Below, in pieces: positions 22,601 through 30,998 of a DNA stretch of 64,000 nt; the first letter of the stretch is position 1; the number at the start of each line of letters is the position of its first letter. The translations under genes were made by a program, and so were the position numbers. The stretch comes from Luteibacter mycovicinus (GTDB lineage: Bacteria > Pseudomonadota > Gammaproteobacteria > Xanthomonadales > Rhodanobacteraceae), in assembly GCF_000745235.1 (NCBI RefSeq), contig NZ_JQNL01000001.1, positions 3,218,001 through 3,282,000 on the forward strand, written 5' to 3'. Under the pieces are notes generated by a model that was not told the DNA's origin, searched no databases, and worked only from the letters and a program-made list of their open reading frames with translations.

Positions 22601-25022
22601 ATTCCCACCTCATAAACTGGCAAGAAATCTCCCCGCGATCAACGACGAGATCGATGGGTTGGCTTCGGATTTTGCGGGTACCGTCATTGACTACGAAGCG
22701 ATCTGCGACAGAGCCGCAGAGGTCGAAGACGAAGGGTTTAATCTGTTCCGCGGTGTCTTTCCCTCGTGGGATAACGAAGCACGGAAGCCCGGCCGCGGAT
22801 ATCTTTTTCACGGAGCCACGCCCGAGCGCTATGGACGTTGGTTGCGCCAAGGGCTCGACTTTGCGCGCAGGCATCCTGTCGAAGGCGAAAAGATCGTTTT
22901 CGTTAATGCCTGGAACGAGTGGGCCGAAGGTGCTCACCTTGAACCAGATCGTCGTTATGGTTACGCGTTTCTGCAAGCTACCCGTGATGCATTGGTAAGC
23001 GCGCATGGCGATTTAGGACCTTCCAGGCGGCTGATTCTTGTAACGCACGACGCCCATCCGCACGGCGCACAGTACCTCACATTAAATATCGCTCGAGAAT
23101 TACGCGAGGTTTTTCACGTCCAGCTAGACATCGTTTGTTTAGGAGAAGGTCCTCTTATAGAGAAATTCTGTAGATTCGGGGACGTGCATCTTCTGGCCGG
23201 TCTGCCGCAGGATGGTGCGGAGGCAAAGGAACTTGTTGATCGATTGGCGGCGAAGGCCAGTCATGCCGTAGTAAATTCGACCGTTTCCGGTCTCTTCGCC
23301 GGCGCTATGGCGGATGCTGGAATTGAAATCGCGACCCTGGTTCATGAAATGCCGGGCGTCATCAGGCAATACCATGTGGAAGAGCATGCGAGAGTCATCG
23401 CGGCTGTTTCGCGTCGTGTTCTGTTTCCTTCCGAGGTTGTCCGCGACGGCTTTCTTCAGTTCGCTCAGGTTCCAGACACGGCCTCGGAGATTCGTCCGCA
23501 AGGCCTTTTTACGCGAAGCCCCTGGCGCGGAATGCGGGACCGGGCTATTCCTCGGGCGAACTTACGAGAGAAACTCGGTATTGCTTCCAGTGATCAGGTT
23601 GTTCTGTCTGTTGGCTATGCCGATCTACGCAAGGGCGCCGATCTCTTCGTCGAGGCGGCGTTGCAGATTCTAGCGTCCCGGAATGACGTTCAATTCGTTT
23701 GGGTGGGACACGCCGATGACAATCTCCTGGCATCGCTGACACCGAAGATCTCGGACGCTGGCTTCTCACATAACTTTCATTTTGTGGGGATGGACTTTAA
23801 TACGGCGGACTATTACGCCGGAGCTGATCTCTACGTCCTTGCATCTCGAGAGGATCCGTTTCCTTCCGTCGTGCTTGAGGCGCTTTCTGTAGGACTTCCG
23901 GTGGTGGCGTTCGCTTCCTCGGGAGGAGCAAGAGACATTCTGAGTCGTGGATGCGGATTGTTGGTCCACGAGCAGACATCGGGCTCATTGGCTTCCACTG
24001 TAGCGAATGTGCTCCTGGACGGTAAGCTTCTTAAGCGCCTCGGTGACGTTGGAATGCACTTGGTCGCAACCGAATTCTCGTTTCGACGGTACGTATTTAC
24101 CTTGCTGGACGCATGCGGATTGCCGGTTCCAAAGGTTAGTGCGGTCGTTCCGAACTATAACTACGCGCATCTTCTAGGCGAGCGGCTTCGTTCGATCGAC
24201 GCCCAGACGCTACCTGTCTATGAGTTGATCGTGCTCGACGATGGTTCGACGGACGGCAGCATAGATGCTCTGGACCGACTGCGTCCGACCCTGGACACCG
24301 AATTTGTTGTCGTTGCCAATACGATTAATAGCGGCTCCGTCTTTCGCCAGTGGATGCGTGGCGCCCAGCTCGCGCAGGGTGAGTATCTCTGGATCGCGGA
24401 GGCAGATGATGCGTGCGAGCCGAGATTCCTTCAGGAAGTCCTGCCGGTGATGATCAGTGACCCGGGCGTCGTCCTCTCCTTTTCTCAGTCCCGGCAGATT
24501 GATGATGGAGGTCATGTGATAGCGGACGACTACCTTGGGTATACGAACGACGTCGACGGTCATCGATGGCGAGCCGATTATGTCAATGATGGGGCGGATG
24601 AAATTGCCACTGCGCTGTCAATCAAGAACACCATTCCAAACGTAAGCGCCGTGGTTTTCCGTACGACAGCGGTGCGGCAGGTGCTCGAGCAGGAGATTGA
24701 AGACATTGCGTCTTTCAGGATCGCTGGGGATTGGCTCACCTACATGCTGGTCGCCTCTGGAGGACGCGTCGCGTTCACGGCGAAGGCTCTGAACCACCAT
24801 CGACGGCATGCCGCAAGCATAACGCTCGGGTCGGATCAACTGCCGCACCTCCAAGAAATTCTCAGGGTGCAAGAGATAGCCCGAAGCCGTTTCGATGTTC
24901 CCGTTGGGCAAGCCGAGCGTGCATGGCAGTACGCAGAGGGGCTGTATCAGCAGTTTGGCATGGCATCTCCAGCCAGCCCTACCTTAGGGGCTCGACCTGA
25001 CTTGGCGCACTTCCGTCCCTGA
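19611..25022 (+). CDS. Giant methyltransferase / coiled-coil / triple glycosyltransferase-like protein
   Basis: This 1803-residue cytoplasmic protein has several modules. (a) About residues 60-250 are a SAM methyltransferase (EIGSGCGAISRFL from residue 92). (b) About 260-580 are a middle domain with FIDLEWEW near 468, resembling the domain that follows the methyltransferase in WbdD-like proteins. (c) About 590-680 are a heptad-like coiled coil ending in SSKSWRLMAPLR. (d) About 785-1125 are a WbsX/GH99-like domain (LIAFYLPQFHP at 787, NAWNEWAEG at 1099). (e) About 1139-1500 are a GT4-type transferase (EDPFPSVVLEALSVG at 1414). (f) About 1506-1745 are a GT2 transferase (VSAVVPNYNY, DDGSTDGS, AEADD). 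The start is ATG 19611, 11 bases after wzt; ATG 19623 is possible. It probably builds and perhaps caps the O-chain. Donors and linkages cannot be read from sequence. Confidence 0.85.
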   Translation: MKETMRASLAARYDLHSNLWLRKGEPEAFAYSDGDETENRIHDIIAAAGDVSLFSYELKAAQTDWASRYHLSATRANLLRPLASILSGSTMEIGSGCGAISRFLGELGGDVVGIEGSPRRAAIAASRCRDLPNVNIVNEVFDDLVVDEKFDAVTLIGVLEYSSIFGKGTNPALTWLKKAYESLNDGGHLVIAIENQLGLKYLAGMPEDHLAKAMFGINDLYGEGTATTYGRVELSGLLAEAGFGSVEVALPFPDYKLPTSVLLPRSYDSTYPSFDASAFARQSVAADAQLIHAPLFSLGQAWGVVGRNHLLPDLANSFLFVARKGTVPAAWATSGAIAHHFSTERLPPYCKQVDFVPTEAGINVKKTRLAPDSHSEQMRPISLVIADEPYIPGANHCDRFERIVSAQGWGIAEVAEWLGEWQEALDELLLTHGVRGPHHVHSMLPDWAIDALPRNLMRSASGAWHFIDLEWEWKAGVEYGYLAYRAITVAMASLTAIAAPALKRHRFIREVMLDVLAARGMSISSADIERYVELDGVLRKLAFGVSADFTSRDFGAFEVAVMPDVTSLVIDAASEARASAFSDLTEAGGVVEESALESLVLLRERENAELAAELGSLRAELATATCERDAQQRRSCELSDEIDALRHDIAFVHHAHAATQHSYVELQSHLASVLSSKSWRLMAPLRIARRSLKPGGLRIEAGRAARAAFRAMPGNHEGKRRLKESILNIIEHFRSGRSRVGEPEAEEATSSLPPESVQARVVSTPAADEYVSIAASPVRPWEIDVRLIAFYLPQFHPIAENDAWWGRGFTEWTNVTKARPQYPGHHQPQLPGELGFYDLRLIDVMRQQVDLAKLYGIAGFCFHYYWFGGRRLLERPVNQFLESDIDFPFCICWANENWTRRWDGMDGEILIGQAHSEADDLAFIEALIPLLRDKRYIHVNGKPLIVVYRPSVLPDAAATVGRWRKYCREAGVGEIFMGMVQFDVDDPRTYGFDAAIEFPPHKLARNLPAINDEIDGLASDFAGTVIDYEAICDRAAEVEDEGFNLFRGVFPSWDNEARKPGRGYLFHGATPERYGRWLRQGLDFARRHPVEGEKIVFVNAWNEWAEGAHLEPDRRYGYAFLQATRDALVSAHGDLGPSRRLILVTHDAHPHGAQYLTLNIARELREVFHVQLDIVCLGEGPLIEKFCRFGDVHLLAGLPQDGAEAKELVDRLAAKASHAVVNSTVSGLFAGAMADAGIEIATLVHEMPGVIRQYHVEEHARVIAAVSRRVLFPSEVVRDGFLQFAQVPDTASEIRPQGLFTRSPWRGMRDRAIPRANLREKLGIASSDQVVLSVGYADLRKGADLFVEAALQILASRNDVQFVWVGHADDNLLASLTPKISDAGFSHNFHFVGMDFNTADYYAGADLYVLASREDPFPSVVLEALSVGLPVVAFASSGGARDILSRGCGLLVHEQTSGSLASTVANVLLDGKLLKRLGDVGMHLVATEFSFRRYVFTLLDACGLPVPKVSAVVPNYNYAHLLGERLRSIDAQTLPVYELIVLDDGSTDGSIDALDRLRPTLDTEFVVVANTINSGSVFRQWMRGAQLAQGEYLWIAEADDACEPRFLQEVLPVMISDPGVVLSFSQSRQIDDGGHVIADDYLGYTNDVDGHRWRADYVNDGADEIATALSIKNTIPNVSAVVFRTTAVRQVLEQEIEDIASFRIAGDWLTYMLVASGGRVAFTAKALNHHRRHAASITLGSDQLPHLQEILRVQEIARSRFDVPVGQAERAWQYAEGLYQQFGMASPASPTLGARPDLAHFRP

Positions 25023-25039
25023 GTGGCGGGATGCTCGCT

Positions 25040-25060
25040 ACCCTAGGCTAGTACTAGGGT
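25040..25060. other. Inverted repeat before the epimerase gene
   Basis: ACCCTAG (25040-25046) and CTAGGGT (25054-25060) form a perfect 7-bp stem with a 7-base loop in the short gap after the giant gene. No T-run follows. It could modulate expression of the downstream epimerase, but nothing else supports a role. Confidence 0.35.
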
Positions 25061-25071
25061 GGCGGGTAGTC

Positions 25072-26034
25072 ATGGGTATACTTCGCAAGAAGTTATTTGG
25101 AGTCGCGCACGTGGTTGTATTGGTTATTGGTGGAAACGGGTTTATCGGGTCGCGCCTGACCGAGCGGCTGCGTGGGCGGGGAGTGGATGTTCGCATTTTG
25201 GATGCGGGCATCCCTCGACCTGATTTTGACTGGCAGGGAATCGACTATCGCAGGGGATCACTAGCGGAGCGCGGGGCGATTCTTGAGTCGCTAAATGGTG
25301 TGAATGTGGTGGTGCACTGTGCCAGCAGTACCGTGCCCAGTACTTCAAATCTCGATCCTGTTGGCGATGTCCAACAAAATCTTGTCGGGGCCATCAATGT
25401 TCTGGAGGCCATGCGCCAAGTTGGCGTCGGCCGCATCGTTTACCTTTCATCTGGGGGCACGGTCTACGGCGATCCCATAGAGGAGCCGATTCCAGAAAGC
25501 CACGAGCTAAATCCGATCTCATCTTATGGCGTCGTCAAGGTTGCTATCGAGAAGTATCTGTCGATGTATCGCTCCTTGTATGGGATCCAATCAGTCATTC
25601 TCAGGCCGTCCAATCCGTATGGCCCGGGTCAGCTATCCACAGGAGTCCAAGGCCTTATTGCTTCCTTTCTTGGTAAAATCTTGTCGGGCGAGACCCTTCC
25701 CATCTGGGGAGATGGCGAGATAGTCAGAGACTATCTCTACATAGACGATCTCATCGACATGCTTTGCCTCGCGGTCCTGCGCTGTGAAACGGGGATCTTC
25801 AACGTTGGGAGCGGTCAAGGACAGTCGGTAAACGATATCGTCGCCGCGATAGCCTCGGCGACGGGCTTCATGCCCGAGATCGTTCGCATGGAGGCGCGAA
25901 GCTTTGACGTAAAAAGAGTTGTACTGGACGTGTCTCGTGCCCGCGACGTATTTGGCTGGACGCCGCGCACGACCCTGTCAGATGGAATTCAGTTGGCCTG
26001 GAAGTGGCTGAAGCAAAGTCGCGCGCCGGAGTAG
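25072..26034 (+). CDS. NAD-dependent sugar-nucleotide epimerase/dehydratase
   Basis: This extended short-chain dehydrogenase has the Rossmann motif GGNGFIGSRL, catalytic Tyr and Lys in SYGVVK, LRPSNPYGPGQ, and the C-terminal FGWTPRTTLSDGI. Its nearest type by eye is a UDP-glucose/UDP-GlcNAc 4-epimerase; the exact substrate is not readable. The start is uncertain. ATG 25072 gives 320 residues but has a poor ribosome site. GTG 25111, eight bases after GGAG, gives 307 residues and starts right at the Rossmann fold. It probably supplies a sugar donor for the O-antigen enzymes around it. Confidence 0.85.
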   Translation: MGILRKKLFGVAHVVVLVIGGNGFIGSRLTERLRGRGVDVRILDAGIPRPDFDWQGIDYRRGSLAERGAILESLNGVNVVVHCASSTVPSTSNLDPVGDVQQNLVGAINVLEAMRQVGVGRIVYLSSGGTVYGDPIEEPIPESHELNPISSYGVVKVAIEKYLSMYRSLYGIQSVILRPSNPYGPGQLSTGVQGLIASFLGKILSGETLPIWGDGEIVRDYLYIDDLIDMLCLAVLRCETGIFNVGSGQGQSVNDIVAAIASATGFMPEIVRMEARSFDVKRVVLDVSRARDVFGWTPRTTLSDGIQLAWKWLKQSRAPE

Positions 26035-26101
26035 GCACGCGCTACGAGTGGGGCGGCCGTGCGTACGCGCAGGTTTTCTTGGGGGAAGAACAGGTGAAGA
26101 A

Positions 26102-27289
26102 ATGAATCGGCTGTCCGTGGCAGAGGCACAAAGGATCGAGTTGGACAGCGTGGAAGAGCGCGTTGTCACATCGCGTCCCCGTCTTGACTTTATGGACGCC
26201 CTGCGCGGGCTGGCTGCCAGTTACGTCGTGCTGTACCACATGGTGTTGCTGCCGATGCCGAACCTCCCAGTCCCACCTTGGCTGGCGGCGTTTGCCGGAA
26301 ATGGCGGCTCCGGCGTGACGTTGTTTTTTGTTGCGAGCACTTTCTCACTGTTCTACACCATGCCGTCGCGGTTGAAGGAGCCAACGCCCCGCATCAGCTT
26401 TTACTTGCACAGGCTGTTTCGAATAGCGCCGCTTTTCTACGCAGTGGTTTTGGCTTCAATGCTGCGAGACTATCTCGTGTTCGGCGTCTCTCATTCAGGC
26501 TGGGAAGTTGCCGGAATGGTCACCTTCATCTTTAATCTTATCCCTGGACATCAGGAGAGCTTTGTGTGGGCAGGATGGACGATCGGCGTCGAAATGCTGT
26601 TCTACGCAGCGTTTCCTGCGATTTACGCGCGCGTGCGAACCATCTACGGGGCGATCGCCTTCTTCCTGGTGACTCTCATCGCCTGGAACGTCCTTATTGT
26701 TTTTCTGCCAATGGTCCCCCTTAGCGACGTGCAGCGCGCCTCGGTCCTTCAGTGGTTCGTATTGCGCCATCTCCCGATATTTGCCATCGGAGGCATCTGC
26801 TTCTATGCCCTCCAAACGCATTTGAAGTCAGGTTCACGTTCTCAATCTCAAGCCTCCTTAGGTGCCATGCTTGTGTTGCTTGCTATGTTTCTATACATGG
26901 CGCTTCTTTCATCCTGGCTACCGAATATATTCGGCGCTCAATACTACTGGCAGGGCGTTGTTTACGGTTTGGCCGTATGTGGACTTTGTCTCTGGCCATG
27001 GTCACTGCTTGTGAACAGGTTGACTATGTTTTTGGGAAAGATCAGCTACTCGCTTTACCTTATTCATCCCACGGTCATCTACTTCTTAACCCCTGCGTAC
27101 CGTAATATCTACTCGCACGTACCGAGGGCGTCGCTTGCTCTCGCTGCTTGTCTCGCATTGACTCTGGCGGTCGCTAGTCTTATTTCCTACGTTACTTATC
27201 GATTGGTCGAAGAGCCTTCCATCAAGGTGGGCAGGCGGCTGTATGCGCGATTCAGAAATCAGCAATCGCCGAAGGCGTCCGCCGCATGA
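26102..27289 (+). CDS. Acyltransferase 3 family (OafA/WecH-like) membrane protein
   Basis: This 395-residue integral membrane protein has about ten hydrophobic segments. The family N-terminus RLDFMDALRGLAASYVVLYH contains the conserved Arg and His of acyltransferase 3 enzymes. ISFYLHRLFRIAPLFY, WTIGVEMLFYAAFP and GKISYSLYLIHPTVIY are also typical. It would transfer an acyl group, usually acetyl, to O-antigen sugars across the inner membrane. Start ATG 26102 is preceded by a GAAGAA stretch; an upstream in-frame extension shows no similarity. Confidence 0.9.
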   Translation: MNRLSVAEAQRIELDSVEERVVTSRPRLDFMDALRGLAASYVVLYHMVLLPMPNLPVPPWLAAFAGNGGSGVTLFFVASTFSLFYTMPSRLKEPTPRISFYLHRLFRIAPLFYAVVLASMLRDYLVFGVSHSGWEVAGMVTFIFNLIPGHQESFVWAGWTIGVEMLFYAAFPAIYARVRTIYGAIAFFLVTLIAWNVLIVFLPMVPLSDVQRASVLQWFVLRHLPIFAIGGICFYALQTHLKSGSRSQSQASLGAMLVLLAMFLYMALLSSWLPNIFGAQYYWQGVVYGLAVCGLCLWPWSLLVNRLTMFLGKISYSLYLIHPTVIYFLTPAYRNIYSHVPRASLALAACLALTLAVASLISYVTYRLVEEPSIKVGRRLYARFRNQQSPKASAA

Positions 27290-27377
27290 AGGAATTTCGC
27301 ATCGACTTTCACCCTGGAACAGTGCCTTCAGGTGAAGAGTTACTACCGCATCATCTTTGCTCGGCTTCTGACCTCAC

Positions 27378-29534
27378 ATGAACATCACTTCAAGCCAAGG
27401 CTTCGACTCATCGCAGCCTCGCGTCCGTCGATTCATTACTGCGATCCTGTTCGCCTGGTTTGCGATTTCGGCGTACGGCATCTGGGCATATGCCAGCCGT
27501 GAAACCGAGCCTCCGGTTTTTGATGCATTGTCGTACGTTCAGAAGGCGCAAGCGTTCTGGGCCGCAGTCGGCTCCGGCCATCTTTTTAATCCATTCAATC
27601 TCGAACCACCTATCCGTCCGTTCGGCACAGTTTTCTTCACGCATCCGTACGGATTTACGGAAGACTTCAGACCGTTCTATTTTCTTTCGGAATTTCTGCC
27701 GGGAGTGATTCTCGTACTCTCGCTGGCTATCGTGGCCGGGCGCAACGCATGGCGTAATGCACGCGAGACGTGGTTCGTTGGCATAGTTTTGATCGTCGCA
27801 GGAAGCCTCCCATCGTATTATCAGTTCGCGTCGGCCGAAGGCGTGCCCATCATGGGTACGTGGGGCTTCGTCGACACGCTATTTGGTGCACTCGGCGCTC
27901 TCGCGATGGCATTTGCGACTCGTGCGAAGCCGAGTTCCTGGATGCGCGACACGTTTGTTTCCGCGTCGTTGGCCGTTCTGACCATTCTCGTTAAGCCCGC
28001 TGGGCTAACTCTTATGTTGCTGATAGCTGGCTCCTGGGGGCTTATGGGATTGGGCGCCACGCTGAGGCGTAACTTGGCGCGCGCGGCCCTGCTTAAGGGC
28101 ATATCGGTATACCTCGTTATTTACGGGTCCACAGCGCTGGTTTTGTATCACTCCGCGTATTTCTCAAAGGAGAACTACCTTTACGGTCTCAGTAGCATGA
28201 AGCTGCTGCATGCTGCACAGGTCACCTCTCCCACGGTGAGCCAGATCTTTGCGAAGCTCCATCTCGCATTCGGCGTACCGTTGACGATCATTCTGATCGC
28301 GGCCGTAGGATTTACCGTCTGGCAGCGCCAATGGGAGCGGCTAGGCGTTGCGCTCGTTTGCCTGGCTGGAGGGTTCTGGCTGTGGTTGGGCCAAACCAAT
28401 ATAGAGCACGTCCGATACTTTTTCCCCTTTCCGATCATGGCGCTTACGGCGGCGCTACCAGCATTGACGCATTCTTCCGCTACGTTTCCAAGGCTGGTCA
28501 CTGCAGGCAGTGCACTTCTTCTGGTACCAACCGTTATCATTGCTTGGCTTCTGCTCAGCGCGAATCCGTCACCGCGCCTCGAAAGAATCGTCGGCACAAA
28601 TCTTTCAACAAATCTCCATGCCGCTGAGGTCGCGCAGGGGCGGGCACTTGCATCCATTCTTGCGGCAGATCCTTCGCATAGTAGTATCGTGTATTACTGC
28701 GGCGTTGCTCCGAAGGTGAAGGCATTCGAGGCGGTGATGGATTGGAATCGCGTCCTGGGTTTGAAGGGCGGAAACTCTAACCCCGCGCTGCCGATCGACT
28801 GGGTGCGCGAGCACGCTTATCGTCTAGATGAGGTGATACGGGCGAAATACGTTGTCTTCGAGCCCTACGAACACCCAGATCAGGCCTCTGCCAGCCTGCC
28901 GGTGGCGGATGACTTCGACAAGGAGCAGGTAGTCGTCCGCGCATGGTTATCTTCGTTGAATGAGGCGTCGGGTGTTCGGATTATTTCCGACGACGGTGTT
29001 CGGGTCTTGGAGATCGTGGATCCGATGAAGGTGGCGACGGCAGCTTCTCGTGATCTGCTTCCGCATCACATTTTCCGACAAGTGTTCCTCGATGGATTTA
29101 CCGAGCGTAGCTTCCTCTCTCCGGCCGAAGCGCAAGGGTTGTCTGGGAACAGGCTAGCTGCGCCCCTCGAGCTGCGCTGGGACGGGCAGGTGGTGGCTTT
29201 GATGGACGCTGTTCTGGTAAGTGCGAACACGGATGGCACAAGGTTGTTTGACATTTACATTCATCAACAAAAAGCGTTGCCAGAGCCCGGTTCGGGCTGG
29301 ACGGTGTTCGTGCATGCGATGGATGATGCAGGTGAAATTGAGCAGGCGTACGTGTCCTATAAAGATTCGCTGTTGTCCCCCAGCGGCGACGTTCACTATC
29401 GTTTGTCCTTACCTGTGACTTCTAGGTCGCCAGTCCGGTATGCCGTGGGCATCTTCCGCCACGGAGTTGGCCGTGAAGATAGCTTCCTTACCAGCGAGGG
29501 CGGTGACTGGGACGGGCGCCGCCATGTCCTCTGA
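27378..29534 (+). CDS. GT-C type membrane glycosyltransferase with periplasmic C-terminal domain
   Basis: This 718-residue protein has about 10-11 hydrophobic segments up to about residue 400. An acidic motif in the first periplasmic loop (PPVFDALSYVQKA) is as expected for polyprenyl-phosphate-sugar-dependent GT-C enzymes. About 300 soluble residues follow, ending in beta-rich sequence. It resembles the serotype-specific GtrC-type transferases only in topology, and I do not recognise a named family. The next two genes encode a GtrA-like flippase and a GtrB/DPM1-like transferase in overlapping frames, which strongly suggests a three-gene module for side-chain glycosylation in the periplasm. 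Confidence 0.75.
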   Translation: MNITSSQGFDSSQPRVRRFITAILFAWFAISAYGIWAYASRETEPPVFDALSYVQKAQAFWAAVGSGHLFNPFNLEPPIRPFGTVFFTHPYGFTEDFRPFYFLSEFLPGVILVLSLAIVAGRNAWRNARETWFVGIVLIVAGSLPSYYQFASAEGVPIMGTWGFVDTLFGALGALAMAFATRAKPSSWMRDTFVSASLAVLTILVKPAGLTLMLLIAGSWGLMGLGATLRRNLARAALLKGISVYLVIYGSTALVLYHSAYFSKENYLYGLSSMKLLHAAQVTSPTVSQIFAKLHLAFGVPLTIILIAAVGFTVWQRQWERLGVALVCLAGGFWLWLGQTNIEHVRYFFPFPIMALTAALPALTHSSATFPRLVTAGSALLLVPTVIIAWLLLSANPSPRLERIVGTNLSTNLHAAEVAQGRALASILAADPSHSSIVYYCGVAPKVKAFEAVMDWNRVLGLKGGNSNPALPIDWVREHAYRLDEVIRAKYVVFEPYEHPDQASASLPVADDFDKEQVVVRAWLSSLNEASGVRIISDDGVRVLEIVDPMKVATAASRDLLPHHIFRQVFLDGFTERSFLSPAEAQGLSGNRLAAPLELRWDGQVVALMDAVLVSANTDGTRLFDIYIHQQKALPEPGSGWTVFVHAMDDAGEIEQAYVSYKDSLLSPSGDVHYRLSLPVTSRSPVRYAVGIFRHGVGREDSFLTSEGGDWDGRRHVL

Positions 29535-29988
29535 AGAAGAGCCGACGCATGGGCATTGGATCGTTGAGCGGTGCCCTCGTGCGCTCAGGCGTTTCTTGCG
29601 CAGAAGACCAATGTGGCTCGTTGAGGTTGTCCTTTTTTTGGCGGTCGGGGGGGCGCAGCTCACGCTCGACTGGATTGTCTACGTTGTACTTTCCTACGGA
29701 ACGTTGCCTGTGGCCGTCGCGAACATAATCGCGCGCATGAGTGGCGCATCCCTGGGCTTCTGGTTGAATCGAAAAGTAACATTTCCGGGCGCTGATGGTC
29801 GTGTTGGGCGAAGTCATTTCTTGCGTTTTTCAGCATTTTGGGTCGTCGCGACCTTCTTCAGTACCGCGATCCTCGAAGCTGCTAGATGGCACTATGGTCT
29901 TGAGGCTTCGTGGTTGGTTAAACCCGCGATTGAAGCCGTACTGGCTGTAGCGAGTTACCTGATCTCCAAATATTGGATTTATCGATGA
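29524..29988 (+). CDS. GtrA-family membrane protein
   Basis: This 154-residue protein has four hydrophobic segments and the GtrA pattern: FLAVGGAQLTLDWIVYVVL, then GASLGFWLNRKVTF and a C-terminal YLISKYWIYR. GtrA-type proteins are thought to flip polyprenyl-phosphate-linked sugars to the periplasm. Start ATG 29524 lies inside the last codons of the GT-C gene and has no strong ribosome site, suggesting coupled translation. The stop overlaps the next start (ATGA at 29985). Confidence 0.88.
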   Translation: MSSEEEPTHGHWIVERCPRALRRFLRRRPMWLVEVVLFLAVGGAQLTLDWIVYVVLSYGTLPVAVANIIARMSGASLGFWLNRKVTFPGADGRVGRSHFLRFSAFWVVATFFSTAILEAARWHYGLEASWLVKPAIEAVLAVASYLISKYWIYR

Positions 29989-30992
29989 CAGCGACCCATG
30001 TTGTGCCAATCGCGAAGGCTGCTGGCCTCGAAGATATCCGAGTAGCGGTCGTAATCCCTGCCTATAAGGTTTCGCGGCACATCGTTGATGTGGTGAGATC
30101 AGTGCTTCCATACTGCGATCACGTGTTCGTGATCGATGATTGTTGTCCGGAGGGCTCCGGGAAACTCGTTGAGTCAACTTTCGTGGATCCCCGTGTCGTG
30201 GTGCTTTTTAACGAGCAGAACGCGGGCGTGGGTGGTGCCGTTATGAACGGGTACCGCGCCGCCGTGGCTGCAGGAGTCGACGTCATCGTAAAAGTCGATG
30301 GTGATGGGCAGATGGATGCCTCACTTCTTCCCGAGTTTGCCTTGCCGATTGCGCGAGGCGAGGCTGACTACACGAAGGGAAACCGTTTCTTCGATTTGAA
30401 GAACATTGGCGCGATGCCGCCAATGCGGATATTCGGGAACGCCGCACTCTCGTTTATGGCGAAGCTATCGACGGGATATTGGGATATCTTTGATCCGACG
30501 AACGGCTATACGGCCATACATTCCGACGTCGCGCGCCAGCTGCCCTATGATCGTATAAGCCAACGGTATTTTTTTGAAACGGATCTCATGTTTCGCCTGA
30601 ATACATTGCGGGCGGCTGTAGTCGATATTCCGATGGATGCGAAATATGGCGACGAGGTCAGCAATCTGCATATTCGCCGTATCTTGGGCGAATTCTTGTT
30701 TAAACACGCGAAGAATTTCTTTAAGCGTATTTTTTATAACTATTTTCTTCGTGACGTGTCACTTGCTTCGGTCGAGCTGGTTCTTTCCATGATCCTGCTC
30801 GCTTTTGCGGCGATTTTTGGTGGTGGCCATTGGGTTTCGTCCGCATCTGGCGGTCGAGCGACCCCTGTTGGCACCATTATGATCACGGCAGTCAGTCTCA
30901 TCTGGGGGCTTCAGCTTCTACTGGCTTTCATTGGGTACGATATTTCAACGGTTCCCCGCCGGGCTATTCATAAGCGAGTTCGACGAAACTAA
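29985..30992 (+). CDS. Polyprenyl-phosphate glycosyltransferase (GtrB/DPM1-like GT2)
   Basis: This 335-residue GT2 enzyme has VAVVIPAYKVSRHI, FVIDDCCPEGSG in place of the usual DDGS, VDGDGQMD as the DxD site, and DPTNGYTAIHSD. Two C-terminal hydrophobic segments (about 250-315) anchor it. It would charge undecaprenyl phosphate with a sugar on the cytoplasmic face for the GtrA flippase and GT-C transferase encoded just upstream. Four-base overlap with the GtrA gene supports a joint function. Confidence 0.88.
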   Translation: MTATHVVPIAKAAGLEDIRVAVVIPAYKVSRHIVDVVRSVLPYCDHVFVIDDCCPEGSGKLVESTFVDPRVVVLFNEQNAGVGGAVMNGYRAAVAAGVDVIVKVDGDGQMDASLLPEFALPIARGEADYTKGNRFFDLKNIGAMPPMRIFGNAALSFMAKLSTGYWDIFDPTNGYTAIHSDVARQLPYDRISQRYFFETDLMFRLNTLRAAVVDIPMDAKYGDEVSNLHIRRILGEFLFKHAKNFFKRIFYNYFLRDVSLASVELVLSMILLAFAAIFGGGHWVSSASGGRATPVGTIMITAVSLIWGLQLLLAFIGYDISTVPRRAIHKRVRRN

Positions 30993-30998
30993 ATACGT

